This document shows positions 26,201-38,891 of a stretch of DNA of 64,000 bases, piece after piece; position 1 is the stretch's first letter, and each line of letters starts with the position of its first letter. Location: contig OX392532.1 of assembly GCA_947623455.1 (NCBI GenBank), positions 6,576,501 through 6,640,500 of the forward strand, in the 5' to 3' direction. The DNA comes from Mimachlamys varia (Eukaryota > Mollusca > Bivalvia > Pectinida > Pectinidae). Under the pieces are notes generated by a model. The model searched no databases. It was not told the DNA's origin and worked only from the letters and a program-made list of their open reading frames with translations. Both the position numbers and the translations under genes were made by a program.

Positions 26201-29200
26201 GATTTGTATGTTATATGTGTGATATATTTCTCTACTCGCAGGAACTAGATAAAAAGATCCTCAATTCCCTGATAGAACAGGAGCATGAGCTGGACCACAT
26301 ACAGACCGCTCGACGTGAAAAGGCTAAGGCAGACGCGGAATGGATGAAACAGGTTCCTTATTTTATCAAATGTTTATGTTTAATAGATTGTTTGTATTGG
26401 TATTCAGCTTGAAACCTGATTAAAGAAACTTTCATTTCTCTGTTGCAAATTGTAAAATTGTCAGATTGTGTCAAATGTAAGTGCCTCACCACTTATATAT
26501 CAGTGGCGCCTTTATTAGGTACAGTACAGTACTTGCAGACTGTTGAGATGTATAACAGGGTAAACACTATAACCGATACCCTTGTGTATTTATAGGTGAT
26601 CGAAGACCAGATCAGATTAGAGAAAGCCAGAGAAGCAGAACTGGAGATGTTATATCAGTAAGTACTTTGTAGTGTTATATAAACAATGCCTTTCTTGTTA
26701 TTGGTACTGACAGTGTTTTCACAGTCTCATCTGATATCAGGAGGTGATTGGTAAGTGAGCAATGCCTTGTTTTAATTAAATAATGTGTCACACTTATCAG
26801 GAGATGATTGCTAAGTGAGCAATTGTTTTAATGGAATATGTGTCACACTATAAAGATACACCAAGTAATATTACAAGTGAAGACCTTGAAGGTATTGTAA
26901 GGATATTCTAGCATGTTGTTTAGTGTTTATAGTCTGTCACCCACAAATGTTTTTACGGAGTGAATAACTTTTGGAGCAGAGGAACATCTCCTTCTCTCTT
27001 ATATTGCAGAGTTGTGGCCCTTTGTTCAGCCAAAGTTTGTCTTGAGCATAGCTTCCTTGCTATTTCACCTATAAATCTATGGTACATTTGAACTTGTCTG
27101 ATGTGATTTAATTTCATCAAACATCTTTTTTTCCAGGGATGAGGCGGCACGTATGTGGCAGAAACGGGATGCAGAGTGGGAACGTGAGAAGAAGGCAAGA
27201 GAACGACTCATGCAGGAGGTAATTTTCATGTCAATGAAGTTGTCACAGAATGAGTTCTGAAAATACAATAATTGTGTAATCTTAAATTCAGCCAGATTAT
27301 TGATAATTTCTTAAATTCTAATATAGATGGAATCATGCAGTGATAGGGTTTATATAATATTAAAGCCCTATAACTACAACCTATAGTCAGAGTATATGTA
27401 CCAAGAATTTGGATAACTTCTACCTCAAGTATATGAACAGATTATTGTCTTCTTAGATCTGACAATATCCTATCACTTCATTCCCCATAAAATGTGCTAG
27501 ATATCAGTGTTTTCTGTAAGTGCACGAGTTCCAACTCACAACTGCAGGGCGAACCTTGTACAGATTCTTACCCTGAGTATGATTTTAAATGCTCCGTACC
27601 AACTATAGGTGTTTCACGGTTTCTTACACTGAGTATGATTTTAAATGCTCCATATCCCCAACAGGTGTTTCACGGTTTCTTACCCTGAGTATGATTTTAA
27701 ATGCTCCATATCCCAATAGGTGTTGTACAGTTCCTTACCTCGAGTATGATTTTAAATGCTCCATATCCCAAAAGGTGTGGTACAGTTCCTTACCCCGAGT
27801 ATGATTTTAAATGCTCTGTACCCCTAATAGGTGTGGTACAGTTCCTTACCCCGAGTATGATTTTAAATGCTCCGTATCCCAATAGGTGTGGTACAGTTCC
27901 TTACCCTGAGTATGATTTTAAATGCTCCGTATCCCAATAGGTGTTGTACAGTTCCTTACACTGAGTATGATTTTAAATGCTCCGTATCCCAATAGGTGTG
28001 GTACAGTTCCTTACACTGAGTATGATTTTAAATGCTCCGTATCCCAATAGGTGTGGTACAGTTCCTTACACTGAGTATGATTTTAAATGCTCCGTATCCC
28101 AATAGGTGTGGTACAGTTCCTTACCCTGAGTATGATTATAAAAGCTCCGTATCCCAATAGGTGTGGTACAGTTCCTTACCCTGAGTATGATTTTAAATGC
28201 TCCGTATCCCAATAGGTGTTGTACAGTTCCTTACCCTGAGTATGATTATAAAAGCTCCGTATCCCAATAGGTGTGGTACAGTTCCTTACCCCGAGTATGA
28301 TTTTAAATGCTCCGTATCCCAATAGGTGTTGTACAGTTCCTTACCCCGAGTATGATTATAAAAGCTCCGTATCCCAATAGGTGTTGTACAGTTCCTTACC
28401 CCGAGTATGATTTTAAATGCTCCGTATCCCAATAGATGTTGTACAGTTCCTTACCCCGAGTATGATTTTAAATGCTCCGTATCCCAATAGATGTTGTACA
28501 GTTCCTTACCCTGAGTATGATTATAAATGTTCTGTACCCCCAATAGGTGTTGTACAGTTCCTTACCCTGACTATGATTATAAATGCTCCATATCCCAATA
28601 GGTGTGGTACAGTTCCTTACCCTGAGTATGATTATAATTGCTCTGTACCCCCAATAGGTGTTGTACAGTTCCTTACCCTGACTATGATTATAAATGCTCC
28701 ATATCCCAATAGGTGTGGTACAGTTCCTTACACTGAGTATGATTATAATTGCTCTGTACCCCCAATAGGTGTTGTACAGTTCCTTACCCTGACTATGATT
28801 ATAAATGCTCCATATCCCAATAGGTGTGGTACAGTTCCTTACCCTGACTATGATTATAAAAGCTCCGTATCCCAATAGGTGTGGTACAGTTCCTTACCCC
28901 GAGTATGATTATAAATGCTCCATATCCCCAAAAGGTGTGGTACAGTTCCTTACCCCGAGTATGATTATAAATGCTCCATATCCCCAAAAGGTGTGGTACA
29001 GTTCCTTACCCCGAGTATGATTATAAAAGCTCCGTATCCCAATAGGTGTGGTACAGTTCCTTACCCCGAGTATGATTGTAAATGCTCCGTATCCCAATAG
29101 GTGTGGTACAGTTCCTTACATTGAGTATGATTTTAAATGCTCCATATCCCCAAAAGGTGTGGTACAGTTCCTTACATTGAGTATGATTTTAAATGCTCCA

Positions 29201-30774
29201 TATCCCAATAGGTGTGGTACAGTTCCTTACCCTGAGTATGATTTTAAATGCTCCGTATCCCCAATAGGTGTTTTACAGTTCCTTACCCAGAGTATGATTA
29301 TAAATGCTCCATATCCCCAAAAGGTGTTGTACAGTTCCTTACCTTGAGTATGATTTTAAATGCTCCGTATCCCAATAGGTGTTGTACAGTTCCTTACCTT
29401 GAGTATGATTATAAATGCTCCATATCCCAATAGGTGTTGTACAGTTCCTTACATTGAGTATGATTATAAATGCTCCATATCCCAATAGGTGTTGTACAGT
29501 TCCTTACATTGAGTATGATTATAAATGCTCTGTACCCCCAATAGGTGTTGTACAGTTCCTTACCTCGAGTATGATATAAATGCTCTGTACCCCCAATAAG
29601 TGTGGTACAGTATCTTACCCCGAGTATGATTTTAATTGCTCTGTACCCCCAATAGGTTTTGGATGATAGACAGCAGCAGATTGAGGTGAGGATCGAGGAG
29701 AATCGGGAACAGCAGGAATTATCATTGAAGCACCGTGAACAGTTACTACGGGAGATGGAGGTAGCTAATCAAATGACGCACAGAGATCAGAAAAAGGCAG
29801 AGGAGCAGAAGGAAGCATTTAAGATGGATCTACAGGAACAAGTGAGTATATATAGATATATTGGCCAGTTAGTATTATATAGATATAATTGCCAGTGAAA
29901 GTGAGAAAGAAAAGATATATAAGGTAAATTATAATTGGTTTTCTTGTGACATAAGACTTTCATTTTTTTATGTTAAAAAAACAATAAGAGTCCAGTACAG
30001 TGTATATTTAATTTTTGAATAGGGGAGTTGGAATATCCAGTCACTTTGTTTTTTTGTATCCTCAGTCCATTGTTACATAAGTCTAAGAGATTAATCCTTC
30101 TTGTCATGTGAGATACTGTATTACATTCATTTTTCTTGCCAGATGTTTTCACGGAAGGAGCGTGAGGAGATGGCACGGCAGCGAGAGGAGGAAGAAGAAC
30201 TGCGTGACAAGGCAGAAAATGAAGAATACACGGACTTCCTGAGACAGGAGACAGAACGGATGAGGATTAGAGGACCAACACCTAGGGTAGGTCATGTTAT
30301 ACATGTTATACAGGGTTTATCAGTCATGTGTGCTTCTAACCCACTACAGTCTTTATACTGTAATCTAAACCCTCCTTCTGCATTAACATTAGATCTTATA
30401 TCCAGATTCTTCTTGTTGTTTAAGATATAAATTTCATGGTAAACTTGATTAAGATCAGGGTACTTTTCTCCATGATCCTGGAAATATGCATCAGGAAAAC
30501 CATGGTCAAACCAATTCCCATTGTGTTGTTCTATTGGAGTTACTTTTAACATTTAATAGTCATACAGACAAAATGTTTAATGTACAAAACATGTCTTTCT
30601 TTCCATTGTGTTTACTTTAAAACATAGCTGAACTAATGATTGTAAATGTCTCCCCTTCAAATGAAGGGAGATATATTGTATAAGTAGCAGCTCTTCTGAT
30701 GTGATTTTGGGAGAAAACTGATTTATCACTTTATGTATTTGTAGGTACATGGACGGAGACAAGCTTGGAGCTAG
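17249..30774 (+). CDS. TCHP: trichoplein keratin filament-binding protein (TCHP), complete, 14 coding exons
   Basis: Exons 17249-17439, 17702-17843, 18240-18341, 21528-21584, 22001-22069, 22658-22831, 23308-23420, 25837-25903, 26242-26352, 26596-26657, 27137-27218, 29656-29841, 30143-30286, 30745-30774. All are GT-AG and join in phase to 509 aa (vertebrate TCHP about 498). The start MALPTMPRYW is the family N-terminus; an in-frame ATG at 17231 is intronic under the acceptor at 17247-17248. Family landmarks: EEKLYDHWRQNNPDLR, VVGSWAGQ, RRSKQIQAEL, ADAEWMKQ, MWQKRDAEWEREK, DRQQQIE, SLKHREQLLREM and the GRRQAW tail. Almost the whole protein is charged helical coiled coil (trichohyalin/plectin-homology type). 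In mammals it sits at centrioles, restrains ciliogenesis via Aurora A and binds keratins; function here is by homology. Three introns carry minisatellites, two founded on this gene's own splice sites. Confidence 0.96.
18650..21456 (+). repeat. 28-bp minisatellite in TCHP intron 3
   Basis: About 100 units of CATTGATGTTGACTGATAAC followed by CATTGTCT. Common variants are TTAATG, GTTTAC, TCACTG, TTGGTGTCG and one-base deletions (ATAACATTG). It fills most of the intron between exons 18240-18341 and 21528-21584, ending about 70 bp before the acceptor. Each unit has a CTGAT core resembling a branch-point sequence; there is no splice-site copy of the flanking exons. Confidence 0.97.
23385..25567 (+). 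repeat. 49-bp minisatellite made of the TCHP exon-7 end plus its 5' splice site
   Basis: About 44 units (49 bp, with 47-bp and other shortened variants). Each unit repeats the last 29 or so bases of exon 23308-23420 (GAACTGGCTCGTCAGCAGAG...GCATGG) and the donor region GTATGTCTGTGTTAATA. Nearly all units keep a TGG/GTATGT donor. Units near the start and the 3' end carry CATGG like the exon; most of the middle carries CGTGG. GACCTGTCAGC variants occur at both edges. Confidence 0.97.
26735..26865 (+). repeat. two-copy tandem duplication in a TCHP intron
   Basis: Two diverged copies of about 60-65 bp, TATCAGGAGGTGATTGGTAA and TATCAGGAGATGATTGCTAA, each continuing GTGAGCAAT...TGTGTCACACT. The first contains a consensus donor-like GGTAAGTGAG but no copy of the neighbouring exon. 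Confidence 0.75.
27557..29655 (+). repeat. 55-bp minisatellite made of the TCHP exon-12 3' splice site
   Basis: About 38 units. Each ends TATCCCAATAG followed by GTGTTG (or GTGTGG), copying the acceptor and first bases of exon 29656-29841 (CCCCCAATAG/GTTTTG). The rest of the unit is GTACAGTTCCTTACCCTGAG then TATGATTWTAAATGCTCYG. The array fills nearly the whole intron and its last unit is the true splice site. Read on from any decoy acceptor in the exon frame, the unit meets an in-frame stop (CCC TGA or GTA TGA). Confidence 0.96.
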
Positions 30775-33511
30775 CCTCTGTGATATTACAAGTATAGAAT
30801 ATGATAGGACATGATACACAGGGGACATCGTGTTTTACTGCCATGACATTCTCAACACTACACAGTAAATGCTAAATAGTGTCCTCTACATATACGTACA
30901 AGCCTCAATATCAACTGCTTAGTCAACTTGGCAGCATCAGTTTTCAGTTGTCTTCACACAAAACTTGCTGTTGTGAAACAAATCTTATTGGACAAGCTGA
31001 ATATTCCCGTAACGGTTGTAATCAACTGATAACTGTAATTTAACTTGGCAGCATAGTTGATTGCTGTGAAACAAATCTTGTTGGACAAGCAGAAGACTAT
31101 TGACCAGGAATGACAATGTATGGAGAGGCCATGTGGGATAGAAAGTGGCACTGGTGTATCTTCCTTTGAAGGGTCGAAGCAGAGTTTGTGACAAAGCAGT
31201 TCTTTTTGCCTCTGCTATAATGGATATCTATGGAAAGATGCATTGTAGAATAATTTCTTCATTTGAGTTATCATATCCAATGGAAAATATATGTAATTTC
31301 AATGTATGATGAAATCACCATTGCTTTCTCTCTACATACAAATCTTGTGTTTTATTTGTATGGTTGTGTTGTCTTAAAGTTGTCCAAATTGGAATGTTCT
31401 CATTTAGAAAGTTGACCGTGAAGTGGCCATACTGATATCATATATGTATATTTCATTGGTACCATGTTAAGTTTCAGTGTTCTGGAAAATGAACCTGGTA
31501 GTTTTCTATTTACAGCATGGTTTAAAAAATTCTCAAGGTTTCTTGCAACAATTTGATATATACCTAGGGTATACGAGTGATTGAAAATTGAACTTATTCA
31601 CCTGTTGATCAGGGTTCTGTCAAGGAATATATTTTTTTAGATGTTATGTCATCTTCACGATATAATTTAACATACTCATTATTTAAATATTCCAAGATAC
31701 ATGTCTTAGTTATGCAGTTACTCCCAAGATATGTGCATTCATTATAATTAGTAATACAAGTCACAATGGGATCTTCTCGAGTTGTAAGATTGAACTTCCA
31801 CAGTGAGTAATTGCTGCTTGGTTGGCAGCTTATGTTGGACCAAATATGTATTCCTGATTTTGTAGTTCTGATACAGGATACAAGTGCAAGTTCTTTACTA
31901 GAAAATTTCAGAATATATGTTATTCCATTACTGTACTATTAAATTCTGAAGCAATAGTCCTGCGATACATGCTTGTTGTAAAAGGCTTCATGATTTTTTT
32001 TCAGTTTCAGTCAGGTTGAAGACAATATTTTCTCAGCAACGTTTGTTATACTGTCTAATGAGGTCAAATATTGAATGTCAATGTGCTTATTATTTGTCAA
32101 AACCATAATTATCGTTTGTACAAAACAGTCCTGATGCTTGTGTACAGCTGTTTTTCTGATATTATCTTTAAATTTTCTATCCTAAACCCATACTGGTAAC
32201 AAAGCTAGTCTAGTGCTTAGGTTGTGGCGTTAGGTGCCAGCTAATAGTAGATAATTCTAAAACACAAGGAATTAAGATTTGTTTATGATGTAGATATTAT
32301 ATGTCAAGTGTCTTTCATGATAGAAAGACTTCTTTTATATTGATACATACCATGTATATTTATTGTACATAGATTAAAGAAGACATTAAAATATCAAAAC
32401 CTTGTTTAGATTGTTCTGAATTTTCTTTTTTGACAAGATATGAGAGTGCAGATTTCTGAAAGTCTGTATATGTACATGGAAATACATGTACAATCATGTC
32501 TAAGGGGTAGTACACAATCAAGATTTGATCAATTCTAGTAAAGTAATAATGCCCCCTTGTCTATGGGTTTAGTACACGACATTCAGATACGATGTATATG
32601 GGCAGTTCATTGTCAAAATGTAATAATCATATCTATTCAGTCGTTATAACCCTGCAACAAAATTCTGAGGTTTAACTGTAATCGCCCTGTCTGTTGTCAT
32701 CAGTGACTTGTTCCAAGATCTCAAGATCTATCTAAACAAGAAGGTAGATACAAAAATGTATGATTAATTATACATTTTGATCTTTGACCTAGATAAAAAA
32801 CAAGTTTTCAAATTCCTTCACTGGAACTTCATACTTATCATATATGCGAAGTTTGATGACAATTGCATCAGTTGTTATTTAAATAAGCTGGTTACATTAC
32901 TATGGAATGGGACGGGACGGACATGGGCAAGACTATATGCCCCCCAATTACATGGTGAGGGCATAAAAACATGTGTGAAAGAATATCAGAGAGCATCCAT
33001 CATTTCCAGCGACTGTCTGGTTAGTTTCAGATTTTGACTTTTTGAAAGGAGTTGCAGCTCAATATTGCCATTTTGTAAATTAACTTTTACGGATATGTTG
33101 TAACTATAACTGGCCAATTATATTCAAACTTCCCTTCATAAATAATCAGTATATTATGTAGTTCATCACTGTCAACATTTTGTTTAAGATTTTTTCCTGT
33201 TTTAAGGGAGTTATAGCCCTTTATGCAAAATTAAAGATTAAACTATTAATGTCTGCGAGACATAAATGCTCCCTTCCTCCATATGAAATTAGTTCTTCAT
33301 GCTTATTACATATGCAACAGTTGGATAAGTAATTATTTAAATAAGCTGGGTACATTAACATGGGATGGGACGGGACCAGACGGACATGGGTAACACTATG
33401 CCCCCCCCCCCATTTCATGGAGGGGGCATTAAAATATCTTTTAACATGTTCCCATTTCTGCAAATTGACACTATGGTCAAGGTCACAAAATGATGAACAT
33501 GCTACCACCGT
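30775..33511 (+). other. TCHP 3' UTR and TCHP-GGNBP2 spacer
   Basis: No further coding exon recognised. A probable long 3' UTR follows TAG at 30772-30774; no unambiguous poly(A) signal was chosen. Two diverged copies of an interspersed repeat lie at about 32640-33000 and 33180-33430, sharing AAATAAGCTGG, TACATTA, GGGACGGGAC and an ATGCCCCCC block followed by a GGGCAT motif. The repeat family is not identified. Confidence 0.5.
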
Positions 33512-36075
33512 CCGACAGGATGTGATCGTCATGTCACCTCTGACACTGTCAGGATGTGATCACCATGTCTCCTCCGACACTGTCAGGATGTGATCACCAT
33601 GTCTCCTCCGACACTGTCAGGATGTGATCACCATGTCTCCTCCGACACTGTCAGGATGTGATCACCATGTCTCCTCCGACACTGTCAGGATGTGATCGTC
33701 ATGTCTCGTCCGACACTGTCAGGATGTGATCATCATGTCTCGTCCGACACTGTCAGGATATGATCAATATGTCTCCTCCGACACAGTCAGGATGTGATCC
33801 TCATGTCTCCTCCGACACTGTCAGGATGTGATCACCATGTCTCCTCCGACACTGTCAGGATGTGATCGTCATGTCTCGTCTGACACTGTCAGGATGTGAT
33901 CACCATGTCTCCTCCGACACTGTCAGGAAGTGATCCTCATGTCTCGTCCGACACTGTCAGGATGTGATCACCATGTCTCCTCACACACTGTCAGGATGTG
34001 ATCGTCATGTCTCCTCCGACACTGTCAGGATGTGATCGTCATGTCACCTCCGACACTGTCAGGATGTGATCGTCATGTCACCTCCGACACTGTCAGAATG
34101 TGATCATCATGTCTCGTCCGACAATGTCAGGATGTGATCGACATGTCTCGTCCGACACTGTCAGGATGTGATCCTCATGTCTCGTTCGACACTGTCAGGA
34201 TATGATCGTCATTGCTCCTCCGACACTGTCAGGATATGATCATCATTGCTCCTCCGACACTGTCAGGATGTAATCGTCATGTCTCGTCTAACACAACGGA
34301 TGTGATCCTTATGTCTCGTCCGTCACTGTCAGGATGTAATCGTCATGTCTCGTCCAACACTGTCAGGATGTGATCGACATGTCTCCTCCAACACTGTCAG
34401 GATGTGATCGACATGTCTCCTTCAACACTGTCAGGATGTGATCGTCATGTCTCGTCTAACACAACGGATGTGATCCTCATGTCTTGTCCAACACTGTCAG
34501 GATGTGATCATCATGTCTCATCTGACACGGTCGGGATGCGATCAACATGTCTCGTCCAACACTGTTAGGATGTGATCAACATGTGTCTCGTGCGACACTG
34601 TCAGGATGTGATCATCATGTCTTGTCCGAAACTGTCTGGATGTGATCATAATGTGTCTCATCTGACACTGTCAGGATGTATATAATCTTCCCACTGTCCG
34701 ACACTGTCAGGATGTGATCCTCATGTCTCCTCCGACACTGTCAGGATGTGATCGTCATGTTTCGTCCGACACTGTCAGGATGTGATCGTCATGTCTTGTC
34801 CGACTCTGTCAGGATGTAATCGTCAGGTCTCCTCCGACAATGTCAGGATGTGATCGTCATGTCACCTCCGACACTGTCAGGATGTGATCATCATGTCTCG
34901 TCTGACACTGTCAGGATGTAATCGTCATGTCTCGTCCGACACTGTCAGGATGTAATCGTCATGTCTCGTCCGACACTGTCAGGATGAAATCATCATGTCT
35001 CGTCCGACACTGTCAGGATGTGATCGACATGTCTCGTCCGACACTGTCAGGATGTGATCCTCCTGTCTCCTCCGACAATGTCAGTATGTGATCGACATGT
35101 CTCGTCCGACACTGTCAGGATGTGATCCTCATGTCTAGTCCGACACTGTCAGGATGTGATCCTCCTGTCTCGTCCGACACTGTCAGGATGTGATCCTCCT
35201 GTCTCGTCTGACAATGTCAGGATGTGATCGTCATGTCTCCTCCGACACTGTCAGGATGTGATCATCATGTGTCTCGTCTGACACTGTCAGGATGTGATCA
35301 TCACGTCTGCCCCGACACTGTCAGGATGTAATTGTCATGTGTCTCGTCCGACACTGTCAGGATGCGATCATCATGTGTCTCGTCCGACACTGTCAGGATG
35401 TGATCGTCATGTCTCGTCCGACACTGTCAGGATGTGATAGACATGTCTCCTCCGACAATGTCAGGATGTGATCCTCATGTCTCATCCAACCACAGTTGCT
35501 TGAGTTTCTGTCAGTAAATAGTAAATATATATGTGTGTGAAATGAGCCTCCCATTACAGTAATATCTCTAATGGGCCCCCGCTCTATATATATAGACATT
35601 TTTTTCATTTACTGACAGAAACATATGCACAAGCCATGGCGGCTTGCTTAAAAATTTGCCGATACGCTCGCCATAAAAACATGTCTATGCGACAAAGAAA
35701 TTATCGTTAGATGAAACGAAACTAGCATGTATTGGTTGATTAATATCTAAATTTATCAGAAATGTCGGTATTTAGTCTAAGAATTGCACAACAGCCTCAC
35801 AACAAGTAAGTTATGTGCATTGTTTACAAAATAGTTGAGAAATAACGTTGGAATACTTTCATTACATTCTGTAATGGGCCGCGGCTCCATATATATAAAA
35901 AAATTTTTATATACTGACAGAAACTCAAGCAACTGTGATCCAACACTGTCAGGATGTGATCCTCATGTCTCGTCAGACAATGTCAGGATGTGATCTTCAT
36001 GTCCCGTCCGACACTGTCAGGATGTGATCCTCCTGTCTCGTCCGACACTGTCAGGATGCGATCCTCATGTCTATG
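33512..36075 (+). repeat. 34-bp minisatellite, interrupted by a MITE
   Basis: About 60 units of GACACTGTCAGGATGTGATC followed by RTCATGTCTCSTCC, 34 bp with occasional GTGTCTC expansions. Interrupted by the element at 35491-35937 and resuming to about 36075. It lies between the TCHP and GGNBP2 3' ends. No unit resembles a splice junction of the neighbouring genes. Confidence 0.96.
35491..35937. mobile_element. 447-bp MITE inserted in the 34-bp array
   Basis: Terminal inverted repeats CACAGTTGCTTGAGTTTCTG (continuing TCAGTA) and the mirror at the right end, flanked by ATCCAAC at 35484-35490 and 35938-35944 (7-bp duplication; 8-bp with one mismatch would fit hAT). Near both ends is a related block (TAATGGGCC, CTC, ATATATATA, then TTTACTGACAGAAAC or TATACTGACAGAAAC), so the left terminus contains an inverted partial copy of the right. 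Confidence 0.88.
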
Positions 36076-38891
36076 TGCAATGCACTATCAAAATGTTACG
36101 ATGCCAGAAAACATTTCTCAATGCCAAGTCATGGTGATTTTCTATGGGTGTAGCACACACCAGTCAAGATGATATCATGATAGGAGTTGGTAGTACAAAC
36201 AACAAGAAGACAAAGACAATAAAATATAGCAGAATTTATTTGGCAGATCATTCTAACACCACTCCACCTGCCAAAATTCCATTTCATTATTGTTACAAAA
36301 GTCACAAAGACACTTCTGCATGTCTTAAATACATGTAGTAGTTATAAATAGTAACCCCGCCACCGGGTGACGGTGGATTGTAGCGTCTTAGTACACTCGA
36401 GTACAAATTGTACCGTACCACATAACAATCTCTCCATTTCCACAGCTCCTGAAAAGGCAAATCAACAAGTATCAACAAAAACACTTTGGTCACGCCAAAA
36501 CAAGAAGCTAAAACCAGTCCACATTCACAAGAGGCTGTCCATTCCAATGAACTACTGGGTTTAGTAGAACATGTATGGACAGACCTACAGTGAGCAGTGA
36601 TGTATAGCTTCTTACATAGCATGGTTAATCACAAGTTACCAACAAGTAAACGACAGCAACAATACGCATGTGAAGTCGACAGAAACATTGAAAAATGTCA
36701 AAACATTTCTTGGACCATACAATGAAATAATTATGGATTTTCTCAACTACTACAACCAGCATGTTTGGCATACACAGGTCCATCACCTTCCATATGTAAA
36801 CTATTTCTTTGAATGAAATCAGTCAAGAACTCATTGTATGAACACAATGAGAACTCATTTTCTTGAAAAAGGAATACATGTATAAAGAAAATCCACTTGT
36901 AGATGAGAAATGTTGCAATACATATTTTGCCAACCAGATTGGCTGGTATGTATTATTTTCAACAAGCCAACAAGATAATTCTTCATTTCTTCAAAACCAC
37001 ATACTGGGTCATTTTTCAAAAAAAAAAAAAAAAAAACAATCATTGGAAATGTATAATAATCCTTCAATAAAGCATTGTTTGTCTCCGATGTTACCCACTC
37101 AAGCTAGACATATATAAATGACTTCTCCTTCATGAAATAATTAAATACAGATGATCTATCATTGCAAATGTACAGTCAGGTGTTCAGAACTGTGATGAAG
37201 AAAGTTCAATATACAAATTACATTTTTTAGTGTAAAGACACTGTACAATATACCACAAGCTGGTAGAATCTAGATCATATCATCTCACTCTCAAGGCTTG
37301 ATATCAACCCCCATCCCCTCCCAGGATGATTTCAGTTTATATATTTTTTTTCATAGCACTTATCTTTATGTTATGATTTTGGAAGTATTAGTGCATTTCA
37401 CGTGTACTAGACATGCAGGCCCCTTCCTTAAGACATAACTATCAGCCCCTTATAGAGTCAACAAGACATTTTCTCAACACACTAGGTCTGATAATACCAG
37501 AAATAGACTCTAAACAAAACGGTAGCTTGGAAGGACTTAATCTATTTTTGTCACATTACTTTATTCCAAAACCCAAGTTTCCAGAATTAAATATGACTGG
37601 GTATTGAGTTTGTTTTTCTAAAACAATTCATATGAATAAATATTAAATGCAGCTAATTGACAGTAAACGCTGCTGGAATAAATTTCATTATTGAATTGTT
37701 TACCAATTATAACTGGTAACATCTGGAAATGTATTCAACGGTACAGTACAAAAATATTACTCTGTATGCTCTAACTATAAACCGAACTTACTCATCTTGT
37801 AAACAGTTGGTCATTGAGATTTAATTGAAAAGAGTTAAGTGGATGTTCATTAACATTAATTAAACAACCACCATTTCAAACAAAATGATCAACATATTTA
37901 TGACTATAAATATAATATTGAAATAAAAATTTTAAATAAAGCAAAGAAATTTGGACATAAATACATGTATATAGCTACGTGACACTTACAGATCTTTCAG
38001 CTGTCTCATGTCCAATATTAAAGAAAATTTCTAAAATGAAAGTGACATGCAAATCTCATGGTGTACACGTTAAGACTGTTCTAAAGGCAAGTCATAATGT
38101 AGAGGTTTTTAAGGGATAATAGAAAAAAAGAGACAATGTTTGATAGGCTGTCTCTCGTACCTAAAACCATCCAAAAACATACTTTACAATGTATCACATT
38201 GATATAATTCTTTATCTCTCAAGTCAGACACATCTTAAAGACATACACAATACAATCATAATGTATCTTTTTAGCTATATTTTTGAAAATTTAGTTTGCA
38301 ATTTTTTTCTTGAATTATTTCAGTCATGGTGATCTACACCACAGACTTCTAACAAGTTTTTAAACTCACAATGGAAGCTGTTTGCAATAAACTTGAGCTA
38401 TTGAAACCATTTCTCCAAAGCAAGGCTCCAGACTAAATTTTCTATTTGAAAAATTATACTCAACCTTGTACAACTACTGTTAATCTTTACTTAATTATAT
38501 ATAAAGAACATTTTGCAACTCCCAGTACCAAACATTAGAAGCTTGTTAAACTATACAAATAAATTCCATTTCAATAACTGTCCCACCCCGACCCCACTAG
38601 ACTTTTTAAAATGTTAAATATTGTTACAAAATAATTTTCAGGTCATTAATTTTTACAGGTCCCATTATGTGTACTAAGAGATAGTTTGGTTTTTCCTGAA
38701 GTATATGAATTCCAACAAAACTATTTTTGTCTATTTCTGTATCCAAGTAATTCCTGGATTACATAAGTGTGGAGCCTAGCTTGTAGAAATGGCAGAATCA
38801 TCCATATCCTAAAGTATGAAATGTCTTATACCATTCCCAGTCCTCAGTAAATACACCTGTTAAATATAGAACATGTCATAGCTTGTCTTGA
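36076..38891 (-). other. GGNBP2 3' UTR and downstream spacer
   Basis: No coding exon seen. This is AT-rich sequence downstream of the GGNBP2 stop (minus strand), with an A-run at 37018-37036. Short frames here look random. The 3' end of the mRNA could not be placed. Confidence 0.45.

Noticed and set aside
33512..36075. 34-bp array as a fragment of a coding repeat
   Set aside because: Stops occur in all frames within two or three units and it lies between two gene 3' ends.
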